Source: Gigaspora margarita
Taxonomy: Eukaryota; Glomeromycota; Glomeromycetes; Diversisporales; Gigasporaceae
Assembly: GCA_009809945.1 (NCBI GenBank)
Contig: WTPW01000440.1
Coordinates: forward strand, 304,600-368,599
Reading direction: 5' to 3'
Length of the DNA stretch: 64,000 nt
Shown: positions 10,257 through 21,411 of the stretch, piece after piece
Layout: each line of letters opens with the position of its first letter
Numbering within the stretch: position 1 is the first letter of the stretch
Translations under genes and position numbers: made by a program
Notes under the pieces: model-generated
Seen by the model: only the letters and a program-made list of their open reading frames with translations
Databases searched by the model: none
What the model was told of the DNA's origin: nothing

Positions 10257-11485
10257 ATGAAGTTTGTTCTAAAAACTTAAGTGATCTACAAGAACCAGGA
10301 GGAATAGTCATAACATCCCGCAAGAAATTGTTTTGCAAGCTAATTAAATATTCTAAAATTGCACAAATGTAAACACTAAGGTCTTTAGCTTCTACTAATC
10401 CCAAAATAATAGGCATATTACGATTTATCTCTGGCTTATCTTTTAATTCATGACATTGGTATCTATCAACTTTGTCGATTACAAGATTCCAAGAGTCTTC
10501 AAAATTTTGAAACATTTTACATAATTCAACTTTGTCCGCCTCTTTATTAATAAATTCATCAAAGGTCATCTTTTCAGCATCTTTTCTGCTAATTCGATAG
10601 GAAAGACGCGAAGACAATATTTGTACGAATTGCACAATTGGATAAAGATTCTTAATGATCTCTAATCGTTCAAAATATTTAAAGAATATAGCCAGAAATG
10701 GATATTTTATTTGATATTGTGCCAGATCTCCGTTAAAATAAGCACGGAAACTATTAAAATCGACAATGTCAATTTTACGCCAAAGCCGTGGTAATTTTGA
10801 AAGTCGATATTCATCATCTATTGCTCTAGTTTGACCAATTTCAGATTCAATTATGTTTGCACTATTGCCCTGATCTGCAGCTACCAGTGCTGTGCGAAAG
10901 TTTGTTACAGTTTCAGTAACACTTCTAATTAATGGAGAAACATAATTTCGAGTAAACTGCGTTTCCCAATCTTCACGCTCAGCTGATGTCCTTAGTGTTG
11001 ACGCAGGTAGAGGTGTTTGTGCCATTATTGTAAGTAATGAATGGAATAACAATGCCAAGGTTTCATCTGAACAATTTAGAATAAGTCTAAGAACAGTCCA
11101 ATCAGTAATTATATGGCCCAAACAATATGGCTCTTCGCTATTTGCTGTTTGATTATGTTTGCATAGAAAGTTTAGTGTAGCTTTAGAGTGTGCAGATGAT
11201 CCAATTAGAGCATGAACAATTAAATGTAAAATTCTATAGGAAGAGGGTGGCATAGATCGAACCGAATAATCAACCGAATTGTTAGGTTGCTCTCCAATAT
11301 ATCCAGTTTGATCTTTTGATTTTATAGGCCCAGTTATTGGTGCGTTATCTAATTTTCGATTACCAGCTGCTAATTTATGATTTGCACCACCGATTGTATT
11401 ATTTTTACATCCCGGACATCTTATCGCTTCTAAAGCTGTACCACAGTTGGCGATTACATACATATATCCACATTGACATGAGTAT
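10257..11485 (-). pseudogene. RNF213-like copy: RZ-type zinc finger exon
   Basis: The exon begins in phase after TTTATATTCTAG. The first residues complete an RZ finger: YSCQCGYMYVIANCG, then RCPGCKNNTIGGANHKL. The metal-binding Cys positions and the IGG-x-NH motif match the RNF213/ZNFX1-type RZ finger. Then follow about 380 residues of helical sequence (DWTVLRLILNCSDETLALLF; RLWRKIDIVDFNSFRAYF). In RNF213 this finger is the key element for ligase action on lipid A of invading bacteria; whether fungal homologues do this is unknown. The finger looks intact here even though the gene is broken elsewhere. Confidence 0.85.
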
Positions 11486-11546
11486 CTAGAATATAAAATT
11501 TTAGTATTAATTCCTAAATTATATTACTTTAATGCTAATATCTTAC

Positions 11547-14082
11547 CGTGTAATCTGTCCTCCACATCCAGCAATTACAGCACTTAAAATTAATGATTCA
11601 ATATCAGAAACGGTTGTCAAAATGAACGAATTTTGACATGCTTCTATCTTATGGAAATATGTTGCAAGTGGGGTGGAATCTGGCGGAATCGAAGCATGCA
11701 ATGCTGCAATATGAGCTATAACTGATTTTAAGATTAAATTAATATTATCTATGGTATTGTCTAAGTGAAGGAGTGATTGTCTATTTGAAAGAATTCTTTC
11801 TATAGTCTGTTTATATCCAGTTGATAATTTGTTCATTGTACTAACAATCTTCAAGAAGTCTGCAGCTTGATTTTCTGATGCACCCCATTCACGAGATTAG
11901 TGATTGTACCCGGGTAGAACTTGCAATTGTGTGACATAGTAATTTTATCCGGATATCCGGGTAATTTAATAGTAACCGGGTAGAGGTTTTCCCAACGGGT
12001 ACAATCTCTACACGAGATGCTCTAACTGTATGTAACCGGGATATAATAAGTCCAATCAATGCAATTCTTGCATGAAATGCATTAATATTTTGCAACTGTT
12101 GTAGAAAAGCTTGAAAAGGAACTTTGTTACCAATGCTGTATAATTCTTTAAATGCATTCTCAGCTTGACGATATTCCGGTATTTGCCAATATGGATTAAT
12201 TGGAAGACGAGTATCTTTATTATCATTCCATTTAAAAGTGGATAACCAGGGAAATCTATTTGTATGCGCCGCACAAAATTGTTTCAAGTCATCAATTGAA
12301 AGGCCTTTGTGACGTAATTCACGGAGAAAATAGACTTTCAGAGAATGAATTAAGGGATTGTCCACACTCATAAAATTATTGATTTCTTCAATAAGTACAT
12401 CACCATCAAATTCACCAACATCCATTATGCCAATGAATGAAATTGGTTGTGTATAGTCGTCTTGAAGTGCTTGGTACCACATGCAATAAACGAATTCTTT
12501 AAGGAAAGCGATTGCTGATATGCGTTTTAAAGGTTCAAAAGTTTTTTCTAATAAAGCTTGAACTGCATGCCTAAAGTACCGTGCCACCTCTGGAATATTC
12601 ATCTCAACAAAAAGCTCTTTTTGAATAATATCGCAACATAGAGTAGCCATTGAGGAATCCAAATTATTGTTTTTCAAAGCAGAATTAATTGCTTTTAATC
12701 GGGATGAAGCTTGAAATATCTCCTTCGAATCTTGTAAGATCCGTAGAAATGGTTCATTAATTGCATCCTCTTCTTTCCAAAAAATCTTGGTAATTATCGA
12801 TCCCATAAGCGGAAAAGGATCTTTTTGTGAAAAGATGTTGTTATAAATATGTTGTCTAACCATTGAATCCAATGGAATGGTATCAAGACATCTCATTATA
12901 AATGACCTTTGCAAAGATAGGTTTTGCTCATTTTTTTCAAGCTTGGATAGAATGCCTAATACATGGTCGACAAATTTTTTAGATAAAACATTTTGTTTGT
13001 CAGAAACTAACCCCAATTTTATAATTTCCTTAATATTTGATAGTGGTATTAATTTTGAAGATACAATATCGTTGCAAATACGTAACAATTGGTATGATCT
13101 TAATTTATTTGTTTTTAAAATCTTTGCACTAAACGATAGGATCTTGACAATTTCGTGTTGCCATTGATCTAATTGGGGCTCACTGCCATTTTTTGCAAAT
13201 TTATCTAGCATCATTTTTATAACTTTATCAACAAGAAATTCTTCAAATGAACCATCTGGCCCTTCACGCATAAATTCATTTATAACCGATGGACACATTT
13301 GAGCTAATTGTAAGTCTGCCGATATAACATTGGAATGTTTCCACCAATAGATATGAAGAAGAACTGGATCGAATGCTTTATCTTTTCCAATATATAGTTG
13401 TACTAATTTGGCAAGTAATTCAGAATCTTTTTTATCAACATCATTTTCAACCATAACCGTGACAAAATCATCAAAAAACCATTCAGAAAAGTCTCTAAAA
13501 ACTTGATCGTTAATTGCCGGAAGTGATGTTTTGACATTCTCACTAAATCCTTGAACAGTATTTTCAAAAGCATAATGAGAAAGTTCATCATCATCACAGT
13601 TGTCTGGATTTTCCCTAAGTTTTTCAAGTTCATCTCCCCATGCGGTCTTAAAATCATTAATTTTTTTCATAAAATAATATGAAAATGGGAGTTTTAAATC
13701 ATAAACGAGCTCTGGCATCACATAATGATCAGGTTTGGGTTCAGGCAAATCATTAATATTCAAAATTTTTGGATCAAAGAAAATTGTTTTTAAAAATGGA
13801 ATCAAGTCCTGATTTCTTCTGGTTTGATTAGTTGATATGAAACTTTTGGTAACTGACAATTTCTCAAGAACGAATAATATTTTGGCGATTGGATTCCTGA
13901 CCTGTAATCGGAGGTATGCCAATAATGCAGCAGAAAAAGATGTATAAGGATATAATAATTTTTTGTCAGATGCAACTTTATATTGCCAATCGTCCGAAGA
14001 GTTTTCCTCTATCCATTCTAATGCACGTGTTTTTAAGCATTCAATAAGAAGAGGACACTTCATTATATCTGTTTTCAATGTT
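11547..14082 (-). pseudogene. RNF213-like copy: long helical linker exon split by a hAT MITE
   Basis: From acceptor TTTTTATAG|AACATTG (14082) to donor ACACG|GTAAGA (11547). About 800 residues of mostly helical sequence lie between the ATPase core and the RZ finger. The frame is open from 14082 to the MITE at 11898-12010 and resumes as SREWGASENQAADFLKIV. The 8-bp target duplication lets the original codons (RAS-REWGAS) be read across. The MITE plus duplication adds 121 bp, which shifts the frame and brings a stop. Confidence 0.75.
11898..12010. mobile_element. hAT-type MITE, 113 bp, inside an exon
   Basis: Ends are TAGTGATTGTACCC and its inverse TAGAGATTGTACCC (13 of 14 match), flanked by a perfect 8-bp duplication CACGAGAT at 11890-11897 and 12011-12018. 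A YAGNG start and 8-bp duplication are typical of hAT. The interior has CCGGGTA-type subterminal repeats and the palindrome TATCCGGATATCCGG. Non-coding. Confidence 0.93.
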
Positions 14083-14149
14083 CTATAAAAATAATAATAT
14101 AATATTATTAATATGTACTAAATTTATGACCTCATGAAAATAAACTTAC

Positions 14150-15195
14150 TTTATATGATCAACTGATTTTGAAGTAGATGGATACTTTATACATAATAGA
14201 CACCATAGCAATTCATGTTTTAAAATATCCTCAAACTTGTATTCATTCTTAATAATATCAACTAAAGAACCATTTAAAATAATTGACAAATTCTTCTCTT
14301 GTGGGGTTAAAGTCTCGATTGTAACTTGCTTCCATCCGCACATAAAATTAAATGAAGACATATAATTTTGTTCTCGTTAAATATGAAGAATAATACAGAC
14401 ATGTTTAATATGATATGGATTTTTTCTCGAAAATTCATTCTGAACTTGCTCAATGATGAATTTTGCTAATTTAATACATCCAGCATTTACAGCAGTAACA
14501 TCGCATTGAAGAATTAACATTAGATCCTCTGATTCTTCCCAAAACCGGTTTATTCTGTTTTTAAGTTGAGCTTCCGTCTTAAATGTTGATAATTTATCAA
14601 CTTGGCATGTGAAAAGATCTCGTAAACATTCAGAAATATCTGTATTAATATTAGAAAATGTGTTGATAATAAATCTCGATATTGTCGTGTTTGTGAAAAA
14701 AAGCTGTCCAAAAAATGAACTAAGACTATCGTGATTCTGCAATGGAATGTGTTCGTCAGTTAAATGGCGGAAATAAACATTACACCATTGATCAATTTCA
14801 CCAGGATCCATGTTTGATCTTGAAGCTCTAATAATTCCATCTGAAGACGCAATGTCAATTAAAGCTGCTTTGCATCGTTTAATTATTGCTTCTTCATTAT
14901 CCTCAGGAAATTTTGTCATAACATTACTTTGTAAAGTTTCATTTTCATCAAAACCAATAAAAAGATCTTTTCGTGTAAAAGAAGTCGAAACACATTAGTT
15001 TTATTTGTTTCTTTCATAGAAACCATCTGCTGCGTCCAAATACTTAGGATTTTAACTATCTTTTGATGATTATCAGTAAGGGTGTCATCAATTGTCAACC
15101 TTTGTTTTTCAAATCTATTTAGTAATGGTGGATCAGTTGTTGCTAATTTTTTTTCATCAAGAACCAAAATGCATCTAAAGTTCTTATGGACGTAT
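14150..15195 (-). pseudogene. RNF213-like copy: end of ATPase core
   Basis: The exon starts in phase after ACAAAAG (15195) and reads YVHKNFRCILVLDEKKLATT followed by DPPLLNRFEKQRLTIDD, an RNF213-family signature for the end of the last ATPase module. It continues MTKFPEDNEEAIIKRCKAAL ... FMCGWKQVTIETLTPQEKN and ends SVDHIK at donor GTAAGT. A frameshift after KTNV near 14950 and a stop (HI*REQN) near 14375 break it; the second copy at 56 kb keeps both places open. This segment was duplicated to the 38-57 kb region. Confidence 0.8.
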
Positions 15196-15271
15196 CTTTT
15201 GTAAAATAAATAAAATGTTAAATATTTTTATTAGTTTTTTAACGAAATATATATATCGCATAGTAACTTAC

Positions 15272-15533
15272 AACATAGGATTTGCGTATTCTCCAAGTGC
15301 GACACGAGTATAATATTTAGGATCATTTTTATTTCCAAATACAATATAATTTTGGTTCCACAAATCATAAAGAGAGCCTTTATTTATGAAATTATAACAT
15401 GTTCATAAAAATTAATATAATAATTGAATATATAATCTATATAATTTAAACAAGCAATAAACGTAGATAAAGTAAATACCGTAAATGTTCTGAAATCGTC
15501 AAGATAAGCGGTCTTCCGGCTTCAACACACACC
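15272..15533 (-). pseudogene. RNF213-like copy: two short ATPase exons
   Basis: 15482-15533 reads VCVEAGRPLILTISEHLR after an acceptor TTTTTAGG-type site. 15272-15375 reads GSLYDLWNQNYIVFGNKND then PKYYTRVALGEYANPML and splices in phase (TT|GTAAGT) to the following exon. Both are conserved pieces of the RNF213 ATPase core that are too short to appear as long ORFs. The junction between them is not clean, so one splice site may be damaged. Confidence 0.65.
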
Positions 15534-15587
15534 TAAAAATGGAAACATTAAAAACATAAATAAATCAAGCACGCAAAATTAATAAAT

Positions 15588-16137
15588 TTTTACCATAATT
15601 CTGCTTAAAACGCTATAAGAATAATCTTGTTGATCATCTCGAAATTGCGATCCTAAAATAACCACTGGGTCTAATCCTTTCTCTATTAACTGATATGTCA
15701 AAATAGTTACTATTGAATCACTTTTTCCAATAACCATAAGATGCCTTGCATTCTCATCATCCAAATTGCCTTTAATCAATGCTAAAGTTGGAATTGGATT
15801 ATGTGTCCAATTCTGATAATTATTAAATGTTTTTAACACAGTATCGAAATATTCACCACAAGGATTCTCATTTCGATCAGTGCCACCAAAATTCCTTTTT
15901 AATGCCATTTGAACATTTTCAGGTGTTAGATCAAGCTTTGACAAACTTTTTATCAATCCATAATAACCTCGAAGGCCATGAAAATTAGAATGCGATTGGC
16001 CACACCCTTCGTACTCTGAATATGCCTCTGCAAGTGGTCTAAGTGAGGCGCGCGTTATGGAGTTATGTAATTTAGAATCAAGTAAGCGAACCGCTGTATC
16101 GACAAGATCGTCAATACCAAATTTGGGTCTAATAATT
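15588..16137 (-). pseudogene. RNF213-like copy: ATPase core exon
   Basis: Reads RPKFGIDDLVDTAVRLLDSK, then GCGQSHSNFHGLRGYYGLIK, then SLSKLDLTPENVQMALKRNF, through KGNLDDENARHLMVIGKSD and LSRIM. This is the part of RNF213-type ATPases following the GISNWxLD motif. The ATG at 15956 is internal; the exon extends upstream to about 16137. Confidence 0.75.
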
Positions 16138-16335
16138 TGTCAAAATAATTTAGTTACTTTAAATATAAATTATATAATAATGGAAACAAACAAAAAAAAA
16201 AAAATAAAAAATAAAAAAAACTATATATATATATAATAAGCAAACCTTTGAACTAATAAAGCTCTGCTGCTTTTACTATTATCTAATCTCCAATTGCTAA
16301 TACCGCGACGGAAACTGATGGTCCATCAGAAGGAT

Positions 16336-17511
16336 TAGTGCTCCGAATCGGGTCGGGTCAACCCGAAACCCGACCCGAAATTTCGGGTCGGGTCGGGTTC
16401 GGGTTAGAAATATCTGACCCGAAAATTTCGGGTCGGGTTCGGGTCGGGTTCGGGTTGAACGTCAACCCGACCCGACCCGAAAATTATCCAATTTATAGAT
16501 GTGCGAAATTAGCATTTTATGTTTTTTTTTTGGTTTTAATAGCAAGTGCATATGTATTTTTAAATAATATTTTAAATAAAACTTCAAAAGACAATCAAGT
16601 ATGCACCAATCAGATTTCTTCAAACGATCGACACAAAATTGTCACTCGATTTTGATTGGTTAACGGCCGCAGATCTTCAAGTTTTGGCCCACATTACATA
16701 ATTGTTTACTAATTTCCGGCCGTTAGTAACTTTCGATTTTTTCATTACAAAAATAGAATTTTTGGAAAATAATCCCGCATTATTGTAAAATTGACCCAGG
16801 AACAATTTTCACTTCATTAGTAGAATTTCGAGTAATTAGGCCAAATTTTTCTTAGCCAATCAAAATCGAGAATCTGCCGCTAAGGGTATAACGTGAAAAT
16901 CATATTTTTTAAAAAACTGTCGATACTTAACTTGAAATTTCAACTATATTTTTTACTTTAAAATATTACACGTATTGAAATTAGTTTAATTCATTGAAGA
17001 GAGCTGATTAAATTAAAAATCCCTGGTAATAATATTATATACTTTTTCGACTGAAATATCTCAGCAATCACCTATCTAATTCGATCAAAGTTTTGAAAAA
17101 ACTTAACTGCTGACTTTTTTTTAACAATCGCCTAAATTCTTTTTTAACTTCGAACAATAATTTCTCGATGGCAAAATCAGTTTAGTTTTTTTAGTATAAA
17201 AATAAAGAAACCTTTCATTGCTTCTGAATATGCAATGCACGATTCTTAGTGTAGTAGCCCACTGAATTTATAAGCATACCACGCTTAGATTTGATTAGCG
17301 AACTTCGATGACCATCATTACATGAATTATTAAACGTTTAAGAGCAAAAAGGGCGAATAAATTCATTTTTTAAAAAAATTTAATATATTAGTCCTAAAAT
17401 TTCGGGTCGGGTTCGGGTCGGGTCGGGTCGGGTCGGGTCGAGTTCGGTTCGGGTTGAAGCTCTAACCCGAAAATTTTCAACCCGACCCGACCCGACCCGT
17501 TCGGAGCACTA
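16336..17511. mobile_element. hAT element, non-autonomous, 1176 bp, inside an RNF213-like exon
   Basis: The ends TAGTGCTCCGAATCGGGTC and (inverted) TAGTGCTCCGAACGGGTCG are flanked by a perfect 8-bp duplication AGAAGGAT at 16328-16335 and 17512-17519. Both subterminal zones carry dense CGGGT/CGGGTT arrays in direct and inverted order (16350-16480 and 17400-17500), typical binding sites for a hAT transposase. The interior is AT-rich and has no transposase-like reading, so it needs an enzyme supplied elsewhere. The perfect duplication points to recent insertion. Confidence 0.95.
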
Positions 17512-17671
17512 AGAAGGATAATTTGGTTCAAGTAATGTATGAAGTAATTTAAGTGGATTATGTTGACTAGTTTCAGCCAATCCAACTATATAACAATAAA
17601 TTATTGGACATTAGATATTGATATAAAATCAAATCAAATCAAGTCAAAAAAAAAAATTTAACCTACCATTA

Positions 17672-18178
17672 TCAAGAACAACAACACTAATTGCGGAAAA
17701 TTCTTTTGAACTAGTTTCTTGATATTTATTAGCTTTTTCAAAAACTTTAATAATACCGTCCGATGTGGAAAATGACGACCCTTGATAGGGAATAAGGTAC
17801 GCCTGTTTTTAAATTAAAATCTATAAATCATAAATATTGTCGGTAATCGCAAAGGAAATTAAATGATTTTAAACCTGAGGAAGTTTTCGGAAATATCCAT
17901 CATTTGAGTCAGATCCNATTTATACTACCTTCATCAAGAACAACAACACTGATTACGGAAAACTCTTTTGAACTAGTTTCTTGATATTTATTAGCTTTTT
18001 CAAAAACTTTAATAATACCGTCCGATGTGGAAAATGACGACCCTTGATAGGGAATAAGGTACGCCTGTTTTTAAATTAAAATCTATAAATCATAAATATT
18101 GTCGGTAATCGCAAAGGAAATTAAATGATTTTAAACCTGAGGAAGTTTTCGGAAATATCCATCATTTGAGTCAGATCC
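17672..18178. repeat. Local tandem duplication of 245 bp within the gene
   Basis: 17672-17916 and 17934-18178 have equal length and differ at only a few bases near their starts. Each contains an exon end, an intron and the next exon start. An undetermined base (17917) lies at the joint, so this could be a true duplication or an assembly overlap of two haplotypes or paralogues. Confidence 0.9.
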
Positions 18179-18774
18179 ACGCAGATTTTGTCCTACAAGT
18201 TTGATCGCTAAAGTTTTTGATGATCTAATAAATAAAGTTAGTATATTAGAATAACTCATTTAACAAGAAATCCAAAAACGTTATTCTTACCCAGTAGCAC
18301 CAGCAATAAACACAGGAATCTTGGTAAGAATACAAACAATCATCGCTAAAATATTTTCTAATAATGCTTCATCGCAGTATTTGGTGGCAACTGCATTCTT
18401 TTAATCCAAACTTCTTGTTCATCTCGAATTACTTTAATAAAATCATTCTCTTTAAGGTAGATCATTTTTTATAATACTAATTATGACTCTACTATGTAAA
18501 TCAGATTACACAACACAATCACTACGGATGAGTTACATAAAAATAAATATAACATTATAAAATATCACTAAACCTGTTTTTGAATACTTGTTTTATCAAA
18601 ACTTCAAAAAAAAAAAATCATATTAACTAAGTTTGTATGTTAAAATTTTACTTACCAAGTTAATGAAATTTGCGAGTGATAAATAAATTTTGCGAGTGAC
18701 TAGCCAATCACATCACGTGATTTACAAGTCATCTACAAGTGATCGACATAGGGTTTACTCTACCCTTAATACCC

Positions 18775-19636
18775 GTTTTACATCTTTGGAAAACTTTGAG
18801 CATTTCTTTCTGATATTCACTTCGTGATTCTTGATCATATATTCTGGATTGATAACAAAGACTAAGTGCCAAAATATAACAACAGATTGAAAAATCAATA
18901 CGGCCTGGATTATCCGGATTAGGTGGATATTGTCTATTTCTCGAATATCTTGAACGAAGACTTTCATTGAAAAAATCAACTTATTTAATTGCTCCCTTTA
19001 CATCACGCAAACTAACACTGTACATTTCCTCAATTGAACGAATAAATTGCTGCGAAGAAAATAATAGTCCTGCAAATAAATCACGACCTTCTCCGAATCG
19101 TGTTTGCACCATTACTTGTATATTTTTTTTTCGTCGTTTGGAATGAGAACACCATAATCCCAAACATAATCTTAGATCTGATCCGGAAGCGGTTTTACTT
19201 GGTATACAAGATTATTTTGTTCTTCGTATCTTCTAATCCTAGTTTTTATTCCAGTTTGACTTTGGGCTTTGACCCTTTTACGATAAGGGTTACATGCCTT
19301 ATGAAAAAAATATACCTTTATTAATATACATAGGTGATATAATATCTTACTAAATTTGAATTTATTCATTCATTACCGAAAAAAGCCTAATGTTGGGATG
19401 CACTAACTTTCCTTGGAGTGTGCGATGTGCTATCAAATTTGCAAGCAACCCTATGTGATTACAGGTATTAATTTCGTCAAATAATAACCATAGCTCGCCA
19501 TTATCAGCTTTTTTCTGAGCCATGTCCATAAAATCTAATATATCTTGCTCTTTAATTCCTGCATGAAGATTGAATGGCTCATAATTAACTTCGACTACCT
19601 TGGCCAAGAATCCTATTAAACTAAATGACATAAAAA
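18775..19636 (-). pseudogene. RNF213-like copy: Walker B exon and following region
   Basis: 19362-19625 reads LIGFLAKVVEVNYEPFNLHA then GELWLLFDEINTCNHIGLLA, a perfect RNF213-type Walker B with the INTCNHIGLL signature. 18775-19345 continues CNPYRKRVKAQSQTGIKTRI, PLPDQI, DYVWDYG, MVQTRFGEGRDLFAGLLFSS and FNESLRSRYSRNRQYPPNPD. Leu codons (TTA) appear to have become TAA stops at LPDQI*DYV and GAIK*VDF, and a frameshift lies near 19140. These lesions are far from the transposon insertions. Confidence 0.75.
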
Positions 19637-19684
19637 TAATATTAATAATTATTTATCTAAACTTATAAATAAAAGTTAATAACC

Positions 19685-20979
19685 TTGCCACATCCGGCTT
19701 CTCCCATAACAACAACAGGAACATTCGCACGTGCTCTTAACAGTATTAATGCCATTTTTGTTATATTATCGGCTGATAGTGCATAAAGTGGAAGATCAAG
19801 TGGATACATCGTTCGAGGTGCTAAACACTCAAGTCTCTCTAATAATAAATCAGACGGCATTCGATTATAATCTTCTAATTCCCATTTGCTTGGGCCAGCC
19901 ATATTATGACTTCTGAGAAATTCTTTAACATTGTCAGGAACCTTATTTTTTTCTCGGTACAAAGCACAGATAGAGTCTGGATGTTGTGACATGAAAAAGA
20001 CCAAAAGATGATTAGATGCATCCCATTGAACTATTTCGAATTTAGCATCATAATCATCAGATGTTGATTCTAACTGTGCTGCTTTAGCTTTTACAGATCT
20101 GATCGCAAAATCTTTAGAAACATCAATCAATGCATTAACCAATGTTGTTCTTAGTGTCGTTTCATCGTTAATCGTCAGTTTTAAATTCTCTACAGTAAAA
20201 TAAGCACTTGACGAAAGGCGAGTAAGTTGATCTGCTAGTACATCGACAAATATTTCTACAAATCGGAATGAAGAAACACCATCAGCATTTCCTTCAAAGA
20301 AGTATTTTGCTATTAAATCTCGACACCTTTGATCTGGTAATGGTTTTTTAATGCAGTTTTGACTATAAAGCACAACATCATTCACGTTAAGACCATGCCT
20401 ATCATACGCATCTAAATAATTGCATACAATTTGAATTGGATCATATAACTCAGAGAAAATATTAAGACGGTGAATATCCCATGATAAATGTTCTTTTACT
20501 AAATAACCTGTTATTGGAAGTGAGTTAAGAAGTTTCTGTTGAACAGTTGATGCTACTTCAATAAATGCAAGTGGGGGAAAACTTGCTATATCAACATTAT
20601 TAAAAACAAATCCTAATGTCAATAACTCAAATAGAAACATATTGATTTCATTAGAGTTATCTGCTGATATAATATTTATATGTAAACTTTCGCATGGTTG
20701 AAGTTTGCACTTTCTAAGTTGATGAACCAGACTTCAAAAATCTGCTCCATCACTAATTAAAAAACTACGCAGCAATTTCTTTTTCTCAAAACTGGTTTGT
20801 TTAATCCATTCAGTTTTGCCTTGTCCAGATAGATCTGAAGACACACAAACAACATTGCTGCATAGATCACGATAAATAGTTTTCATGGTTTCAGCGTTAA
20901 GACCATTGGTTAAATGAACATCCTGTGAAAATTGATCTAATATGTGATGGTGAAGCGAGCCCTCACGACAACAAACCAA
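19685..20979 (-). pseudogene. RNF213-like copy: first ATPase exons, two P-loops
   Basis: 20734-20979 contains SSDLSGQGKTEWIKQTSF, a P-loop-like motif. After an in-frame TGA (DGADF*SLVHQ) the reading continues through FVFNNVDIASFPPLAFIEVA, DPIQIVCNYLDAYDRHG, LPLYALSADNITKMALILL and the Walker A VPVVVMGEAGCGK, where a donor-like GTTATT follows. The acceptor (ATTTAG) does not restore the expected phase to SLIGFLAK, so this junction may also be damaged. Confidence 0.75.
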
Positions 20980-21411
20980 TGCTAAAAAATAAGTAGCTCT
21001 AAACTCGCAATACAGAATAATTTTTTTCTATAGCCATCTTTGGCAGCAAAAAAGCAACGTTTAATAAAAATATTAAGCACTTCAATCTTCGTAGATTTTG
21101 TACAAATTAAGACTTGCCATGGTTCAGGGTAGGACCTATTAATTATAATGTTCATGTTAGTATGATGTTAAAATTTCTGTATAAATTAAAAATATTGTTA
21201 TATATGATTTAAATTCGTACCCATGGTTAGCATACAAGCTCATGATAATATTTGGTACGCGTAATTTATCATTACATGAAGAAACACATAATTTACCCCT
21301 ATCGACAACATCAGCAATAATTCGTTCGCCTCTAAATTTAAGTTCACGTGATGTTTAATAATTTCCCAAAAATATTCACGTGATGTTTTAATAATTTTCC
21401 AAAAACATTAT

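Larger units (their letters stand above)
16250..18390 (-). pseudogene. RNF213-like copy: ATPase module interrupted by a hAT element and a local duplication
   Basis: From the 5' side: AMIVCILTKIPVFIAGATG, then SSKTLAIKLVGQNLRGSDSN (in the family usually a P-loop GxPGSSKSLA; here ATG-SSK), then a segment reading YLIPYQGSSFSTSDGIIKVF twice because of the duplication at 17672-18178, then VGLAETSQHNPLKLLHTLLE. The 1176-bp hAT element follows after NYPS, then DGPSVSV and, in another frame, GISNWRLDNSKSSRALLVQR. The frame change near 16300 is a further lesion. Confidence 0.7.

Noticed and set aside
12877-13167. Plus-strand ORF within the RNF213-like linker exon
   Set aside because: Overlaps a long open minus-strand exon with matching splice sites; a shadow frame.
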